45,831 bases of DNA, from NCBI GenBank assembly GCA_041582875.1, contig JBFHGX010000015.1:1-45831 (forward strand). The letters are read 5' to 3'. The stretch is from UBA6244 sp041582875. GTDB taxonomy: Bacteria; Bacteroidota; Bacteroidia; Bacteroidales; F082. Positions within the stretch are counted from its first letter, which is position 1; each line of letters opens with the position of its first letter. The notes under the pieces were generated by a model. It was not told the DNA's origin. It saw only the letters and a program-made list of their open reading frames with translations, and made no database searches. Shown in pieces: positions 8,100 to 18,021 of the stretch. The translations under genes were made by a program, and so were the position numbers.

Positions 8100-9326
8100 T
8101 TATGGGAGTTTATTGAGCCTTTGACCATCCCTGAAAGCTACCACAAAGGCATCTACAATGCCGTTGTAATTGCGTAACTGATTCCTTTTTTCACGGGCAG
8201 CTTCATAATTTGGGAACGAACCAATCGTGTAAATATAAAAGCCGTTATACGTATTTTGCTTAATTTCTGATGCTGGTATGTTATACTGAGCACTCAGTTT
8301 TTGAATGGAAATGGCATTTCCATATTTCGCTCTGATTTGTACTCGGTATTCAAAATCAGGAATTCTGGGGGTGACAATCTGGGGTTCTTCAATAATTTCT
8401 TCTACCACTACGATGGTTGGTTTTTCCTCTTTTGGAGGTTCAACAGGTTGACTGAGAATAGGAGGAGCTACAAATAGCATGTCAATTTCAGCCGGTTGCA
8501 CGGGTTGATCATCAATAGCAGGTTCACGTTCAGAGCCTTTTCGTGATTCAAAATAGTCGAATTCTTCTTTTTTCTGTTTTGTGAATTGTTGCTGTTTCTT
8601 TTTCCCAAACCGATAGGTGAACCCCAAAGAAGAATAGTTGTAAATGTCATATTTAAAACCACCTTCACGTGCATCAAACAAGTCTGAGTTCATACCGCGA
8701 TGGGCAGACTCCAGGTTAAGGCTCCAATTATTTGTTAGCCGGATTTTAAGTCCTAATCCGCCAATAAGCACACCTTCCATGGCTCTGCCTCCAAACCCAA
8801 CCCCATTGCCATAACCCTGCTTTGCGATTACCTTTTTGGTATTTAACTCCATGAGTTCAGTATTGTAATTGGTAATTCCAACACCAAGAATAAAGTAAAT
8901 ATCCCACATTTGCTGCACATCAAAAGGGCTTATGATGTTACGAATACTTACAGTTGCGTTGGCATTCAATTCAATATAGTTCGATTCAAAGTATAAATTT
9001 GAAGGCCTGCGCGTTCCTGCGAGTTGTCCATACAAACCTTGTATTCTTAGCCCTAGAATAGGGGAAAATTGATAACCTATCTGAAGACCACCTCCAAATC
9101 TCCATTCATTTTCATTTTTGGAAACAGGTACATATTGATTCTGTTTTATATCCCCAAAAAAAATGTTGGTTCCCCCACTTACATTTAACGACCACGGCGA
9201 ATAGGTGGATGGTGGTCCAGAATTGAAATTTTGCGCCACCGATGTAGAATTCATCATGATGATAGCAAGCATCATGATGCTTAAAGGAAGAATCTTATGT
9301 ATGACGAGGCTTTTAAACAAATTCAT
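8100..9326 (-). CDS. Outer-membrane beta-barrel protein with C-terminal SPOR domain
   Basis: 408 residues. Signal peptide 1-32 (ending SVAQ); then alternating glycine/aromatic beta strands typical of an outer-membrane barrel (GGGLQIGYQFSPILGLRIQG, GLGLKIRLTNNWSLNLESAH) to about 245. A linker rich in Pro/Glu spans about 255-320. A SPOR-like domain covers 323-408 (VQIRAKYGNAI ... IGSFPNYEAAREKRNQL). SPOR domains bind denuded peptidoglycan, so this protein probably ties the outer membrane to the cell wall (inference). Stop lies 13 bases before the 39-residue microprotein on the same strand. No exact -7 box was found in the roughly 100 bases upstream. Confidence 0.8.
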   Translation of the reverse strand: MNLFKSLVIHKILPLSIMMLAIIMMNSTSVAQNFNSGPPSTYSPWSLNVSGGTNIFFGDIKQNQYVPVSKNENEWRFGGGLQIGYQFSPILGLRIQGLYGQLAGTRRPSNLYFESNYIELNANATVSIRNIISPFDVQQMWDIYFILGVGITNYNTELMELNTKKVIAKQGYGNGVGFGGRAMEGVLIGGLGLKIRLTNNWSLNLESAHRGMNSDLFDAREGGFKYDIYNYSSLGFTYRFGKKKQQQFTKQKKEEFDYFESRKGSEREPAIDDQPVQPAEIDMLFVAPPILSQPVEPPKEEKPTIVVVEEIIEEPQIVTPRIPDFEYRVQIRAKYGNAISIQKLSAQYNIPASEIKQNTYNGFYIYTIGSFPNYEAAREKRNQLRNYNGIVDAFVVAFRDGQRLNKLP

Positions 9327-9429
9327 GTAGGTTAATCGTTATAATATTAGGTTTATCGTGTAAAGTCTGAGCACACTCTGCATTTTACTGTCCCTAAAAT
9401 TATATAAAAACATTCACCTGCATGCAGTT

Positions 9430-11154
9430 TTATTGATTAATTATCGCCAACCAATTGTTAATATCTTCAATTTGAACTGCTGGGAGATTGAGTTTATTCT
9501 TTTTTCGGTAACCATTTAAGGTTTGTTGAATAGCTGTTGGTTTGGCTTCTTTGAGTGATTCAGGTGAACTAAACCCTGCCAGAGTAAGGTGAGACGCCCA
9601 AACAGAGTCAATACCCAATTTGGCAAAGTCGTCACCAGTAAACGATTTCTTAACGATTTCGGGCCGCATTTGAGGGAAGAAAAGCACTTCCTGAATAGAT
9701 TGCTGGTTGGTCATGATCATTACCAAACGATCGATTCCAATCCCCATACCTGACGTGGGGGGCATACCATATTCCATGGCACGTAAGAAATCCTGATCAA
9801 TAAACATGGCTTCATCATCTCCTTTTTCGGCCAAAGCCATTTGCTCTTCAAATCGTGCGCGTTGGTCGATGGGGTCATTGAGTTCGGTATAAGCGTTGGC
9901 CAACTCTTTACCATTTACCATCAACTCAAACCGTTCAGTTAACTCCGGATTGTTTCGATGACGTTTGCAAAGTGGTGACATTTCAACCGGATAATCGGTA
10001 ATAAAAGTTGGTTGAATGAAATGAGGTTCACATTTTTCACCAAAGAGTTCATCGATAAGCTTTCCTTTTCCCATGGAGGGATCTGTTTCAACTCCCAATT
10101 TGTGAGCAGTTTCGCGCAATTGTTGTTCATCCATCTCACTAACATCAATACCCGTGTATTCATTAATGGCGTCAAGTATGGATAAACGGCGGAAGGGAGC
10201 TTTGAAGTTAATGATGTTTTTTCCTACCTGAACTTCAGTGGTGCCATGCAAATCAAGCGCTATTTTCTCAATCATGCGCTCGGTCATGTCCATCATCCAG
10301 AAATAATCTTTGTAGGCCACATAAATTTCCATTTGAGTAAACTCCGGATTGTGGAAACGATCCATTCCTTCGTTGCGGAAATCTTTGGCAAATTCATATA
10401 CACCTTCAAAACCACCCACAATCAGGCGTTTCAGATACAATTCGTTGGCAATACGCAGGTACAATGGAATATTTAATGCATTGTGATGCGTAGCAAAGGG
10501 GCGGGCAGCAGCTCCTCCCGGAATAGCTTGCAAGATGGGGGTTTCAACCTCCAAATATCCTTTGTCGTTAAGGAAATCGCGCATGGTTCTAATAACCTGA
10601 GCTCTTTTAACAAAAGTGTCTTTAACTTTTTCGTTTACAATTAAATCCACATAGCGTTGACGATAACGTTGATCAGGGTCAGTAAAGGCATCGAAAATTA
10701 CGCCATCTTTTTCTTTAACGATGGGTAAAGGTCTGAGCGATTTCGACAGGATTTTGAATGATTTAACATGAACAGTTATTTCACCCATTTGGGTCGTGAA
10801 AACATAACCGGTTACACTGATGAAATCTCCAATATCAAGCAATCTTTTGAAAACTGTGTTGTACATGGTTTTGTCCTCTTCCGGACAAATGTCATCACGT
10901 TTTACGTACAATTGAATACGACCGGTAGCATCCATTAATTCAACAAATGATGCGGCACCCATAATGCGCCTGCTCATCATTCGTCCGGCCAAAGTAACTT
11001 CCTGATACAGTTCGTTGTTTTCGGGGAACTTTTCCAGTATATCTGCAGCATAGGCATTTACATGGATTTCCTCCGGAGGGTAGGCATTGATATTAAGTTT
11101 AGTCAGTTCGTTAAGTGCTTCACGTCTGATCTGTTCCTGTTCGCTAAATGGCAT
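9430..11154 (-). CDS. lysS: Lysyl-tRNA synthetase, class II
   Basis: Charges tRNA-Lys with lysine. The N-terminal OB anticodon-binding domain is about 50-150. The class II core follows, with motif 2 as FRNEGMDRFHNPEFT at 259-273 and motif 3 as GMGIGIDRL at 469-477. At 574 residues it is longer than the roughly 505 of E. coli because of a 70-residue C-terminal extension (504-574) after the catalytic core (GDDFAKLGIDSVWASHL...). This extension is a known Bacteroidota feature of unknown role. ATG at 11154 is preceded by an exact TATCTTTG box at 11171-11178, directly abutting the terminator of the upstream T9SS gene. It is monocistronic or nearly so. Confidence 0.95.
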   Translation of the reverse strand: MPFSEQEQIRREALNELTKLNINAYPPEEIHVNAYAADILEKFPENNELYQEVTLAGRMMSRRIMGAASFVELMDATGRIQLYVKRDDICPEEDKTMYNTVFKRLLDIGDFISVTGYVFTTQMGEITVHVKSFKILSKSLRPLPIVKEKDGVIFDAFTDPDQRYRQRYVDLIVNEKVKDTFVKRAQVIRTMRDFLNDKGYLEVETPILQAIPGGAAARPFATHHNALNIPLYLRIANELYLKRLIVGGFEGVYEFAKDFRNEGMDRFHNPEFTQMEIYVAYKDYFWMMDMTERMIEKIALDLHGTTEVQVGKNIINFKAPFRRLSILDAINEYTGIDVSEMDEQQLRETAHKLGVETDPSMGKGKLIDELFGEKCEPHFIQPTFITDYPVEMSPLCKRHRNNPELTERFELMVNGKELANAYTELNDPIDQRARFEEQMALAEKGDDEAMFIDQDFLRAMEYGMPPTSGMGIGIDRLVMIMTNQQSIQEVLFFPQMRPEIVKKSFTGDDFAKLGIDSVWASHLTLAGFSSPESLKEAKPTAIQQTLNGYRKKNKLNLPAVQIEDINNWLAIINQ

Positions 11155-11170
11155 GGCATAAAAATTTTGG

Positions 11171-11178
11171 CAAAGATA
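11171..11178 (-). promoter_or_regulatory. Bacteroidota -7 box of lysS
   Basis: Minus-strand TATCTTTG, 17 bases before the ATG. Its first base lies in the U-tract of the upstream terminator, so any -33 element must lie inside the terminator hairpin. No clear -33 motif is seen. Confidence 0.6.
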
Positions 11179-11218
11179 AAAAAAAGCTGTCTGTTCTACA
11201 GAAAAGAACAGACAGCTT
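11178..11218 (-). terminator. Intrinsic terminator of the CGPC T9SS gene
   Basis: 14-base-pair perfect stem (11184-11197 with 11205-11218), 7-base loop, followed in minus-strand direction by eight U. It lies 22 bases after the stop of the 11241-13247 gene and runs into the lysS promoter. Confidence 0.85.
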
Positions 11219-11240
11219 AAAGTACTTTTAATACAATGGT

Positions 11241-13247
11241 TTACAGTACGGTAACTTTTTTGCGTACCACTTGACCATTATTTAGTCTGATGTCAATTAC
11301 GTAAACTCCACGGCTCAGGTTGCTGATATCAAGGGTGTTTCCTGAGAAATTGGTTTTCTTCAAAACAACGTTGCCTGAAGTTGAATACAGTGTTACATCA
11401 GCATTTTGCAAACCATTAATATGTAGAATGTCGTATGCAGGATTTGGATAAACCGAAATCAGAGCCTGACGTGGTTCTTCTGTTCCAACATAATCAATGC
11501 TATAATTTACTTTATAAACTTTGTGTACAAAGAGGTTTTCGGCATATACATCAATTTGAGCTATTCCGGGAATTGAAAAAGCCATGCTGGTAAGCATTGT
11601 AGATGAGCTAACCATTGGGATTCCTACCATTACTGGTTCTTCAACAGTTCCTTCAGGAAGTTGAACTTCATATTCGTAAACATCCGGATCGAAACCTTCC
11701 AGTGGAACACCATCAAGGGTAATGCTACTTAAACGTGCCTCATCAGAAAACACTACATCTTGCATACCATAAGAAGTTTGAAGCACTTGTTTCGTGCTAG
11801 GATCTTGTACGATTACAGAAACCAATAAATCATCAAATTCTTCAACATTGGTTGAGGCCATGTCGTATGTATACGAGAACTGAACGGGCTCACCGTTAAC
11901 AAAAGTTTTAGAAGCTCCACTGGCATCGGGCATCATTTTCATCATTACATGCTCAAATTCAGTTTCACCATTGGTTGTGGCATTTTGAGTTGTTAATTTT
12001 TCCATCACAATGTTATATACTTTAAGTGAAGAAGTACTTGCAAATGGAAGAATGTTGGTAGTGATATTAATGTTGGTGCCATTCATGGTGAAAGAGGAAG
12101 CAATGGCGAGGGTTGAAGTTTGCTGCTGTGCATTGTTTAAAGCAGTTGTGGCTGCCGAAGTACTGCTGGCAATACTTGCTCCATTGCAGAATAATGCAGG
12201 AACCGCATTTACACCATAGTAAGTACGCCTAACGCCACCTTCAGCAGTGTAATATGGATCACCAGATCCTGGCCAATTCATTTGGTATTTCACCAGTGTA
12301 ATTTCATCTGCATGGGTGTTACACCAAGGTACAAATGATGAATTAAGACTGGCACATGGACCACAAGTTGAAGAGGTGAATTCCTCGAAAAGTGGTTTTG
12401 AATCTAAAACAATTGATTGATATTCAATTGCTTTTACTAATGTATCATTGGAAGGATCTAAGTCAGATGTTCCATTAACGCTATTGATCCACATTTTTAA
12501 ATCGTGTGATCCAACAGGTGATACCCAGCTGCCTTCAAAATTCAATTCTGCAGATTCAAGCAAATCAAGGTTTAACCCGGTAAAGGTTGAGTCACGCTCA
12601 ATTCCAGAGTAAGATACCCAAGTAACATTAACTTCATCAATAATGGTATTTCCTAGGTTGAGTACGGATGCGGCCACCGGAACGGGGTTAGTAATTACAC
12701 TTGGAGTGAGAATGTTGGCTAGTTTACAGTCAAATTCAGATGGGGTAAATAAAACGACATCATCAATATACCATGCATTTACAGAAGCCATGTTACCTGT
12801 TAGATAAAAACTAAATCTAAAGGTTGAGCTGGTAATTTGATCACCAGTCAGAATAATGATCACCTCTTCAGCAGCAATATCCTGACTTGGAGTTACTTCC
12901 CATACAGGCTCCCAAGTATTGCCAATGCCTAACCCAATGGTTACACCTGAACCGGCACGTTTGTAATGGTGTTTAAACATTAATATTGCTGTGTCAACGG
13001 CAGTCATATTGGTATATGGCGACATCAGTCGGCAAGTTCCGGTGTAGGTAAATCCTTCAAATTTACATTCAGGGGCCGATCCACCTGCCATCGATGTTTC
13101 GCTGTTGATCCATCCTGAGTTGAGGGGTAGTGCTGTCCAACCTGCCGGAGGCATAGCTCCTGAGCTGAAATCTTCGCTAAGCAAGGTTTGGGCGTTAAGA
13201 AAACTGGTAAGTAATAATCCTACCAGTAAAAAGTACATTTTTTTCAT
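11241..13247 (-). CDS. T9SS cargo protein with Omp28-like thioredoxin-fold domain (CGPC)
   Basis: 668 residues. Signal peptide 1-20 (MKKMYFLLVG ... NAQ). Residues about 22-168 form a jelly-roll 'choice-of-anchor' domain (DFSSGAMPPAGW ... YIDDVVLF). About 170-280 is an Ig/CARDB-like stretch. From 284 an Omp28-like thioredoxin-fold domain follows, with EEFTSSTCGPCASLN (CGPC at 295-298) and a later NAVPALFCNG with the cis-Pro-like VPAL. The C-terminal about 75 residues are a type A sorting domain (VYPNPAYD ... RGVYVIDI), predicting export and surface attachment through T9SS. The CGPC motif implies thiol-disulfide chemistry outside the cell, but activity is inference. A 7/8 match to the -7 box (TAATTTTA) is at 13280-13287. 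Confidence 0.8.
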   Translation of the reverse strand: MKKMYFLLVGLLLTSFLNAQTLLSEDFSSGAMPPAGWTALPLNSGWINSETSMAGGSAPECKFEGFTYTGTCRLMSPYTNMTAVDTAILMFKHHYKRAGSGVTIGLGIGNTWEPVWEVTPSQDIAAEEVIIILTGDQITSSTFRFSFYLTGNMASVNAWYIDDVVLFTPSEFDCKLANILTPSVITNPVPVAASVLNLGNTIIDEVNVTWVSYSGIERDSTFTGLNLDLLESAELNFEGSWVSPVGSHDLKMWINSVNGTSDLDPSNDTLVKAIEYQSIVLDSKPLFEEFTSSTCGPCASLNSSFVPWCNTHADEITLVKYQMNWPGSGDPYYTAEGGVRRTYYGVNAVPALFCNGASIASSTSAATTALNNAQQQTSTLAIASSFTMNGTNINITTNILPFASTSSLKVYNIVMEKLTTQNATTNGETEFEHVMMKMMPDASGASKTFVNGEPVQFSYTYDMASTNVEEFDDLLVSVIVQDPSTKQVLQTSYGMQDVVFSDEARLSSITLDGVPLEGFDPDVYEYEVQLPEGTVEEPVMVGIPMVSSSTMLTSMAFSIPGIAQIDVYAENLFVHKVYKVNYSIDYVGTEEPRQALISVYPNPAYDILHINGLQNADVTLYSTSGNVVLKKTNFSGNTLDISNLSRGVYVIDIRLNNGQVVRKKVTVL

Positions 13248-13331
13248 AGTTTTCTAATTGTTAATGAATGAAACACTTGTAAAATTACTCATATATCATA
13301 AAAGGAAGCACAATATATTAATAAATATGAT

Positions 13332-16300
13332 TTATTTTATAATAATCTGTTTAGTTACCTTGAAGTCGTCATTTTTGAGAACTAAAACATAATTCCCAGA
13401 TGGCACATCTGTAAGGTTAATAGGAACTTCAATATTTTTATCAATCCCTGATTCCTGATGCCAACTATTGTAGACAACCTGACCTTGTAAATCGTATATC
13501 AAAATATTGAATTTTTTTATTGTGGTGTTTTCAATAGTTATTGCAAATTGTCCATTCGAAGGATTTGGATATACAGCCCATTCAGCGATGGTTTGTTCAT
13601 CTATGCTGGTGCAATTTACAAAATCGAGTATTCTTTCATCCTCAGTAGAGCACAAATTTCCTAAAGTAACATTTACCTGGATAGTTCTTGATCCATATCC
13701 TGAGAAAACAGTATTGCTATCAATTACAATGGTTTGTGTTGTTTCTCCGGTAGACCAAAGATAGGTACTTCCGGGGTTTCCAGCATTTAGTGTAGTAAAT
13801 GAAGAACCACACAAACTGGTGTCGGCACCCAATTCAACTACAGGATATTCAATGGTTTGAATGAAGATTGAATCAGTAGCGGAGGTAGTATCATTTTGAA
13901 CATGAACAAAATACCAAGTGTCTGTTTCTGGTGTGGTAAAAGGGTCAGCTTCAACCGAAGTAAACCCTTCAGGATTTGATGTCCAGTTATAAGTAAGGTT
14001 GCTATTCAGTCCAAAAGTGGCAGTAGTAAGCTGTATTTCTGAACCTATACAAACGGTGGTTAAGTCATCTGCGGTTCCAACCACTAACAGAAGACTTGAA
14101 ACATCAAGTTGAATGGGGACTATAATTTCTGGTAAAAGCGGATCGTTCGAAAAGAAGCGCGCTTCTGCAAAATATGATCCTTCTTCTAAATCTGTAGCAT
14201 CAAATCCCACTTGAATATTGGTGGTATCGCCTGCTGCAATACTGCCTTCTAATGGGTTGATATCGAGCCATCCCTGTACCAAAACAGTATAATCTTCTAC
14301 TTCTCCCCAAGACGCGGATCCACAAGGGGTTGGTGTTTCGTTGTAATTGATTCTTACCCGCATTCTGGTGGGACCACTTAAGGCGCCTACTGGAGGAACT
14401 ATCTCTCCTGTATAAGGACCAACTCCCGGACTACCCTCAAAAGCAACTAATTCATCAGATTCAAATTCACCGTTTTGATTCCAATCGATCCACGCCGCAC
14501 ATTCGTCAACATCCCAATTGGGATCGCCGTTAGTCACTGTTATGGGATAACTATCACCTACCAGCATCAAGGTGGATAATTCAGTATAATCGCCATATTC
14601 TGTCTGTCCTGTAGAATTATCGATATCGCCCACTTGAACCCTTTTGATGTATTCATCATTTCCTCCGCCGTTAGCGTCACAATATTCGGGATCTCTTGTG
14701 TTAGACCTAATGACCAATGGTGAAAGTGTATAATTCAGTGTTAACTGCCCTGTATTAATGACCTGTAGCGTTTTTGTAGATTGTGAATCAACCGACAAAT
14801 GTTCGTATAAGCTAAGCGGTGCTACTGTAATATGGGCATCGCCCCATTGTGCTGAAATGCGTGAAGCTCCTGACTCTCTTTCTTCGGTATAGGCAGCAGT
14901 AATTTTGTAGGTATAAAAGCCGTAATCAGGTAGTAAGTCAGTATAAGTGGTATCCGTTAAGGTGGTGATCAAAACGTCATCCCTAAACAAATTAAAGTGA
15001 GTAAAACCTTCAGCTTCCTCATAATTCCATGTTAAATCACAGTTGCCGGTTTCAAAAGTAATTTCGGCGGTAAGGTTGTAAGGTTTACTAAGTGTATTTA
15101 GTTGATAGGGAGAACAGTAAGTCATGGTGACTCCATCTCTGTTATCGGTCCAAACAGGATAAACCCAGCCATCCTGAGCAGTAATGCCCAAATAATCACC
15201 AAAATAGCTGCTTGCTAATCCAGGGATTGGAGAAGGAGTAAAGGCCACATCACTCACTTTAAAATCTTCCCAGGTCAGGCCTCCATCATCGGAATTCGCA
15301 CAAAAAACTTCCAATTCTTGAGCAGAAACATTGCGATCGTCGTAAAACACTACGCTAAGTGCACCATTCGCCGGATCACAAGCAATCCAGGGGAAGTAGC
15401 TTTTTTTACCCAGTCCACTTTCGTTTTGATTCACTTTGATAGGATCAGTCCAGGTTTCTCCTAAATCTGAAGAGGCAATCAAATAGACATCAATTTCATT
15501 GCCTGTATTTATTCCAGGAACACCGGTATTGGCCCAGGTGATATAAATATTTCCTCCATTGCTTCCTCCACTGATGTCAGCGGCGGCACTTGGAAATGAA
15601 TTGACCCTCATATCTTTTCCGGTTCCCGAATTGCGAATACCACGGATATTGTCAATCACCCTCACTGCCGGTGACCATGTAATTCCACCATCCAAAGATG
15701 TAGCCATACCGATGGCGCTCTCATCAGTTGGCCAACTGTCGTAAATGGCCCAAACGGCATATACTTCACCATTGGGCCCAACACTCAGGTTTACGCCCTG
15801 GTTGTGGCTTCCTGCATTTACTGCTTCGCTGATCGCTTTTTTTGTCGACCAGGTAAGTCCATCGTCATTGGAAACCGAAACTGCTATTTCATTGTTGTAC
15901 GAACCACCAAATTCAGTCCATGCGATGTACAAATTTCCCTCAAATTGGCTCGTTGAACTGTTGTCGATCCACATGTGGTTTTTGTCGGCTAGATCGCCGG
16001 GGTTTGGGGCCACTGTTTTTGTTGACCATGAACTTCCCTGATCGTCGCTATATGAAATTCCCATACCCCCACTTTCATCGATATAATTCACGTACCAACG
16101 TCCGTTTAAGCCAATGGCTGTAGTCGGGTCGCCACTATTTTCACCTCCTGCACCTTCAACTTCTCCTTCCCAGGTTTCTCCCCCATTGAGCGAAAATAAA
16201 TCGTTAGCTCCATAGAGTCCGCCAACAGGATTTTCGGTGGAGTTGTTGCTGTTTAGTACTTGTTCGGCATTATTTGGGTCTACAAAAACTGAGTTTTCAC

Positions 16301-16592
16301 TTTGTGTAGAATTGATTGTAGTTACAGGAATGTCAGGCGAATCATCAGTTAAAACACTTTTTGAAAGGATTTTAGATCCGGTAAATCTCGATGGATTTAC
16401 GTTCTTTTCAGGATTGAAAGGAACCAGTCCTTTTTCTGCTTTTTCAACCCAGTAATACAGGTTGTCAATTCGGCTATTAACTGCCTGACTCCGCTCAAGT
16501 TTCGAGGGGTTACTGTTGCTAATTCCCCAACGAATGGCAAAGGCCATCACGAGTAAAACGATGAACGAAAGTGTTAGGGTAGTTTTTTTCAT
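13332..16592 (-). CDS. Large T9SS cargo: Asp-box propeller, Fn3, GEVED and Ig modules (paralogue 1)
   Basis: 1086 residues; substrate unknown. Signal-like N-terminus MKKTTLTLSFIVLLVMAFAI. A sialidase-like propeller is marked by Asp-boxes at 134-141, 182-189, 241-248, 299-306, 374-381 and 434-441 (for example SLDGGITW). No FRIP-type arginine motif of true sialidases is visible, so sialidase activity is not supported. Then a Fn3-like domain (about 503-570), a GEVED domain (IDWNQNGEF near 703 to GEVEDY at 763-768), a beta domain, one Ig/PKD-like module with LGADTSLCG...YLWSTGETTQTI, and a type A sorting domain (VYPNPSNGQF to the end). Closely similar to the protein encoded at 18080-21538. The photolyase gene lies between them. 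No exact -7 box upstream. Confidence 0.8.
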   Translation of the reverse strand: MKKTTLTLSFIVLLVMAFAIRWGISNSNPSKLERSQAVNSRIDNLYYWVEKAEKGLVPFNPEKNVNPSRFTGSKILSKSVLTDDSPDIPVTTINSTQSENSVFVDPNNAEQVLNSNNSTENPVGGLYGANDLFSLNGGETWEGEVEGAGGENSGDPTTAIGLNGRWYVNYIDESGGMGISYSDDQGSSWSTKTVAPNPGDLADKNHMWIDNSSTSQFEGNLYIAWTEFGGSYNNEIAVSVSNDDGLTWSTKKAISEAVNAGSHNQGVNLSVGPNGEVYAVWAIYDSWPTDESAIGMATSLDGGITWSPAVRVIDNIRGIRNSGTGKDMRVNSFPSAAADISGGSNGGNIYITWANTGVPGINTGNEIDVYLIASSDLGETWTDPIKVNQNESGLGKKSYFPWIACDPANGALSVVFYDDRNVSAQELEVFCANSDDGGLTWEDFKVSDVAFTPSPIPGLASSYFGDYLGITAQDGWVYPVWTDNRDGVTMTYCSPYQLNTLSKPYNLTAEITFETGNCDLTWNYEEAEGFTHFNLFRDDVLITTLTDTTYTDLLPDYGFYTYKITAAYTEERESGASRISAQWGDAHITVAPLSLYEHLSVDSQSTKTLQVINTGQLTLNYTLSPLVIRSNTRDPEYCDANGGGNDEYIKRVQVGDIDNSTGQTEYGDYTELSTLMLVGDSYPITVTNGDPNWDVDECAAWIDWNQNGEFESDELVAFEGSPGVGPYTGEIVPPVGALSGPTRMRVRINYNETPTPCGSASWGEVEDYTVLVQGWLDINPLEGSIAAGDTTNIQVGFDATDLEEGSYFAEARFFSNDPLLPEIIVPIQLDVSSLLLVVGTADDLTTVCIGSEIQLTTATFGLNSNLTYNWTSNPEGFTSVEADPFTTPETDTWYFVHVQNDTTSATDSIFIQTIEYPVVELGADTSLCGSSFTTLNAGNPGSTYLWSTGETTQTIVIDSNTVFSGYGSRTIQVNVTLGNLCSTEDERILDFVNCTSIDEQTIAEWAVYPNPSNGQFAITIENTTIKKFNILIYDLQGQVVYNSWHQESGIDKNIEVPINLTDVPSGNYVLVLKNDDFKVTKQIIIK

Positions 16593-16678
16593 AGGGTAAT
16601 GATTAAGATTTTTTCTATTTTGATGACATTAATTGTGTAATTACAGTTGCAAAGGGTTTATAGTCAAGTAAAAATCCA

Positions 16679-17971
16679 TTAGTTTTTGAGTCCATTTCTA
16701 TAGGTATCTATGGCTCGCTGCCGAGCAAAAGCGTGATCAATCATGGGTTTGGTATATTGAGAAGTTCCGAATTCTGGAATCCACTTTTTAATGTAGTTGT
16801 TATATGGATCGAGTTGATTGGCTTGACGTTCCGGGTTAAAAACCCTAAAATACGGTGCTGCATCGCAGCCAGTACCCGAAGCCCATTGCCAGTTTCCGTT
16901 ATTTGATGCGAGCTCATAGTCGAATAGTTTCGAGGCAAAATATGCTTCGCCCCAGCGCCAGTCGATTAGTAAGTGCTTACATAAAAACCCTGCAGTGATC
17001 ATGCGTGCACGGTTATGCATGAAACCTGTATTATTGAGTTCCCGCATTCCGGCATCCACCAGGGGGAAACCCGTGGTTCCGGTACACCAGCGTTTAAAAT
17101 CCTCGGGGTTGTTTCGCCAAATGATATGATCGTAAGCTTTTTTGAAATTATGATTGATTACATGGGGATAATGAAACATAATTTGAGTGAAAAACTCCCG
17201 CCATATGAGTTCTGACAAATACACTAGATTTTCAGACTGAGCCTTTACTACCAATTTTCTGATGCTGATCAGTCCGAAACGCAAATAAGTACCGGCAAAT
17301 GTGGTGGTTTCTTCCGGATAATCCCTGTATTGATCATAGGAAGGGATGATTGCAAGATTTATTTCCGCTGGCTGAAGTTCATTTGTTGTAAAACCGAGAT
17401 CAGTTATGGTTGGAAAACTGTGTTCGTTTGCCTTTAAAAACAAATCGTTGTTGGCTTTGTCGTCTACAGACCAAGTGGTTTTATTGAGTTTGGAAAAAGC
17501 TTCGAGCCATTTGTTTTTATATGGAGTATAAATGGAATAAGGCTTGCCGTCAGGTTTTAAAATGTGATGTGGTTCAAAAATCACCTGATCCTGATAAGTA
17601 GCTAACTTCACACCACGACTTAGTAACAATTGTTTGATGCTATCATCCCTTTTCAGGGCGTAAGGCTCATAATCTCGATTAACGAAAACGGTGTCAATAT
17701 CATGGGAGTCGATCAGTTTTTCCCAGACTTTCAGGGGGTCTCCTTTTTCAATTTGCAATCCGCTTTTATGTTTTTTTAATCGCTGATCAATGGAAAGCAA
17801 TGAACGATGTATAAAAGAAACCCTGGCATCATCCTTGGGTAATTCGTTGATTATGTTGGTATCGAAAATAAAAAGTGGTAGTATGGGAAGTGCGTGGTTA
17901 GAAGCAGCCGAAAGGGCTGTATTATCTTCCAATCGCAAATCGCGACGAAACCACATGACATTTATTTTCAT
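16679..17971 (-). CDS. phrB: Deoxyribodipyrimidine photolyase (class I CPD photolyase)
   Basis: Light-driven repair of cyclobutane pyrimidine dimers using FADH-; 430 residues. The N-terminal Rossmann-like antenna domain begins WFRRDLRLEDNTAL (7-20). The C-terminal FAD-binding domain contains ELIWREFF (254-261), TGFPLVDAGMREL and DYELASNNGNWQWASGTG. By spacing against E. coli PhrB (W306, W359, W382), the electron-transfer Trp triad is present as W285, W338 and W361. The conserved core favours photolyase over a signalling cryptochrome. Upstream is an exact TATCTTTG box at 17986-17993. The gene sits between two paralogous T9SS cargo genes but has its own promoter, so the placement may be chance. 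Confidence 0.9.
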   Translation of the reverse strand: MKINVMWFRRDLRLEDNTALSAASNHALPILPLFIFDTNIINELPKDDARVSFIHRSLLSIDQRLKKHKSGLQIEKGDPLKVWEKLIDSHDIDTVFVNRDYEPYALKRDDSIKQLLLSRGVKLATYQDQVIFEPHHILKPDGKPYSIYTPYKNKWLEAFSKLNKTTWSVDDKANNDLFLKANEHSFPTITDLGFTTNELQPAEINLAIIPSYDQYRDYPEETTTFAGTYLRFGLISIRKLVVKAQSENLVYLSELIWREFFTQIMFHYPHVINHNFKKAYDHIIWRNNPEDFKRWCTGTTGFPLVDAGMRELNNTGFMHNRARMITAGFLCKHLLIDWRWGEAYFASKLFDYELASNNGNWQWASGTGCDAAPYFRVFNPERQANQLDPYNNYIKKWIPEFGTSQYTKPMIDHAFARQRAIDTYRNGLKN

Positions 17972-17985
17972 TCAGGTTTTTTTGT

Positions 17986-17993
17986 CAAAGATA
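17986..17993 (-). promoter_or_regulatory. Bacteroidota -7 box of the photolyase gene
   Basis: Minus-strand TATCTTTG, 14 bases before the ATG at 17971. No clear -33 box. It lies between the upstream terminator and the gene. Confidence 0.6.
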
Positions 17994-18021
17994 ACGAAAG
18001 ACCGAAATAATAGAATCATTG

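Noticed and set aside
9418..9427. Palindrome CTGCATGCAG after lysS
   Set aside because: No loop and no U-tract, so not a terminator; a 10-base palindrome can arise by chance.
13320..13336. AT-only inverted repeat at the end of paralogue 1
   Set aside because: Weak A/T stem overlapping the stop, no GC pairs; not a credible terminator.
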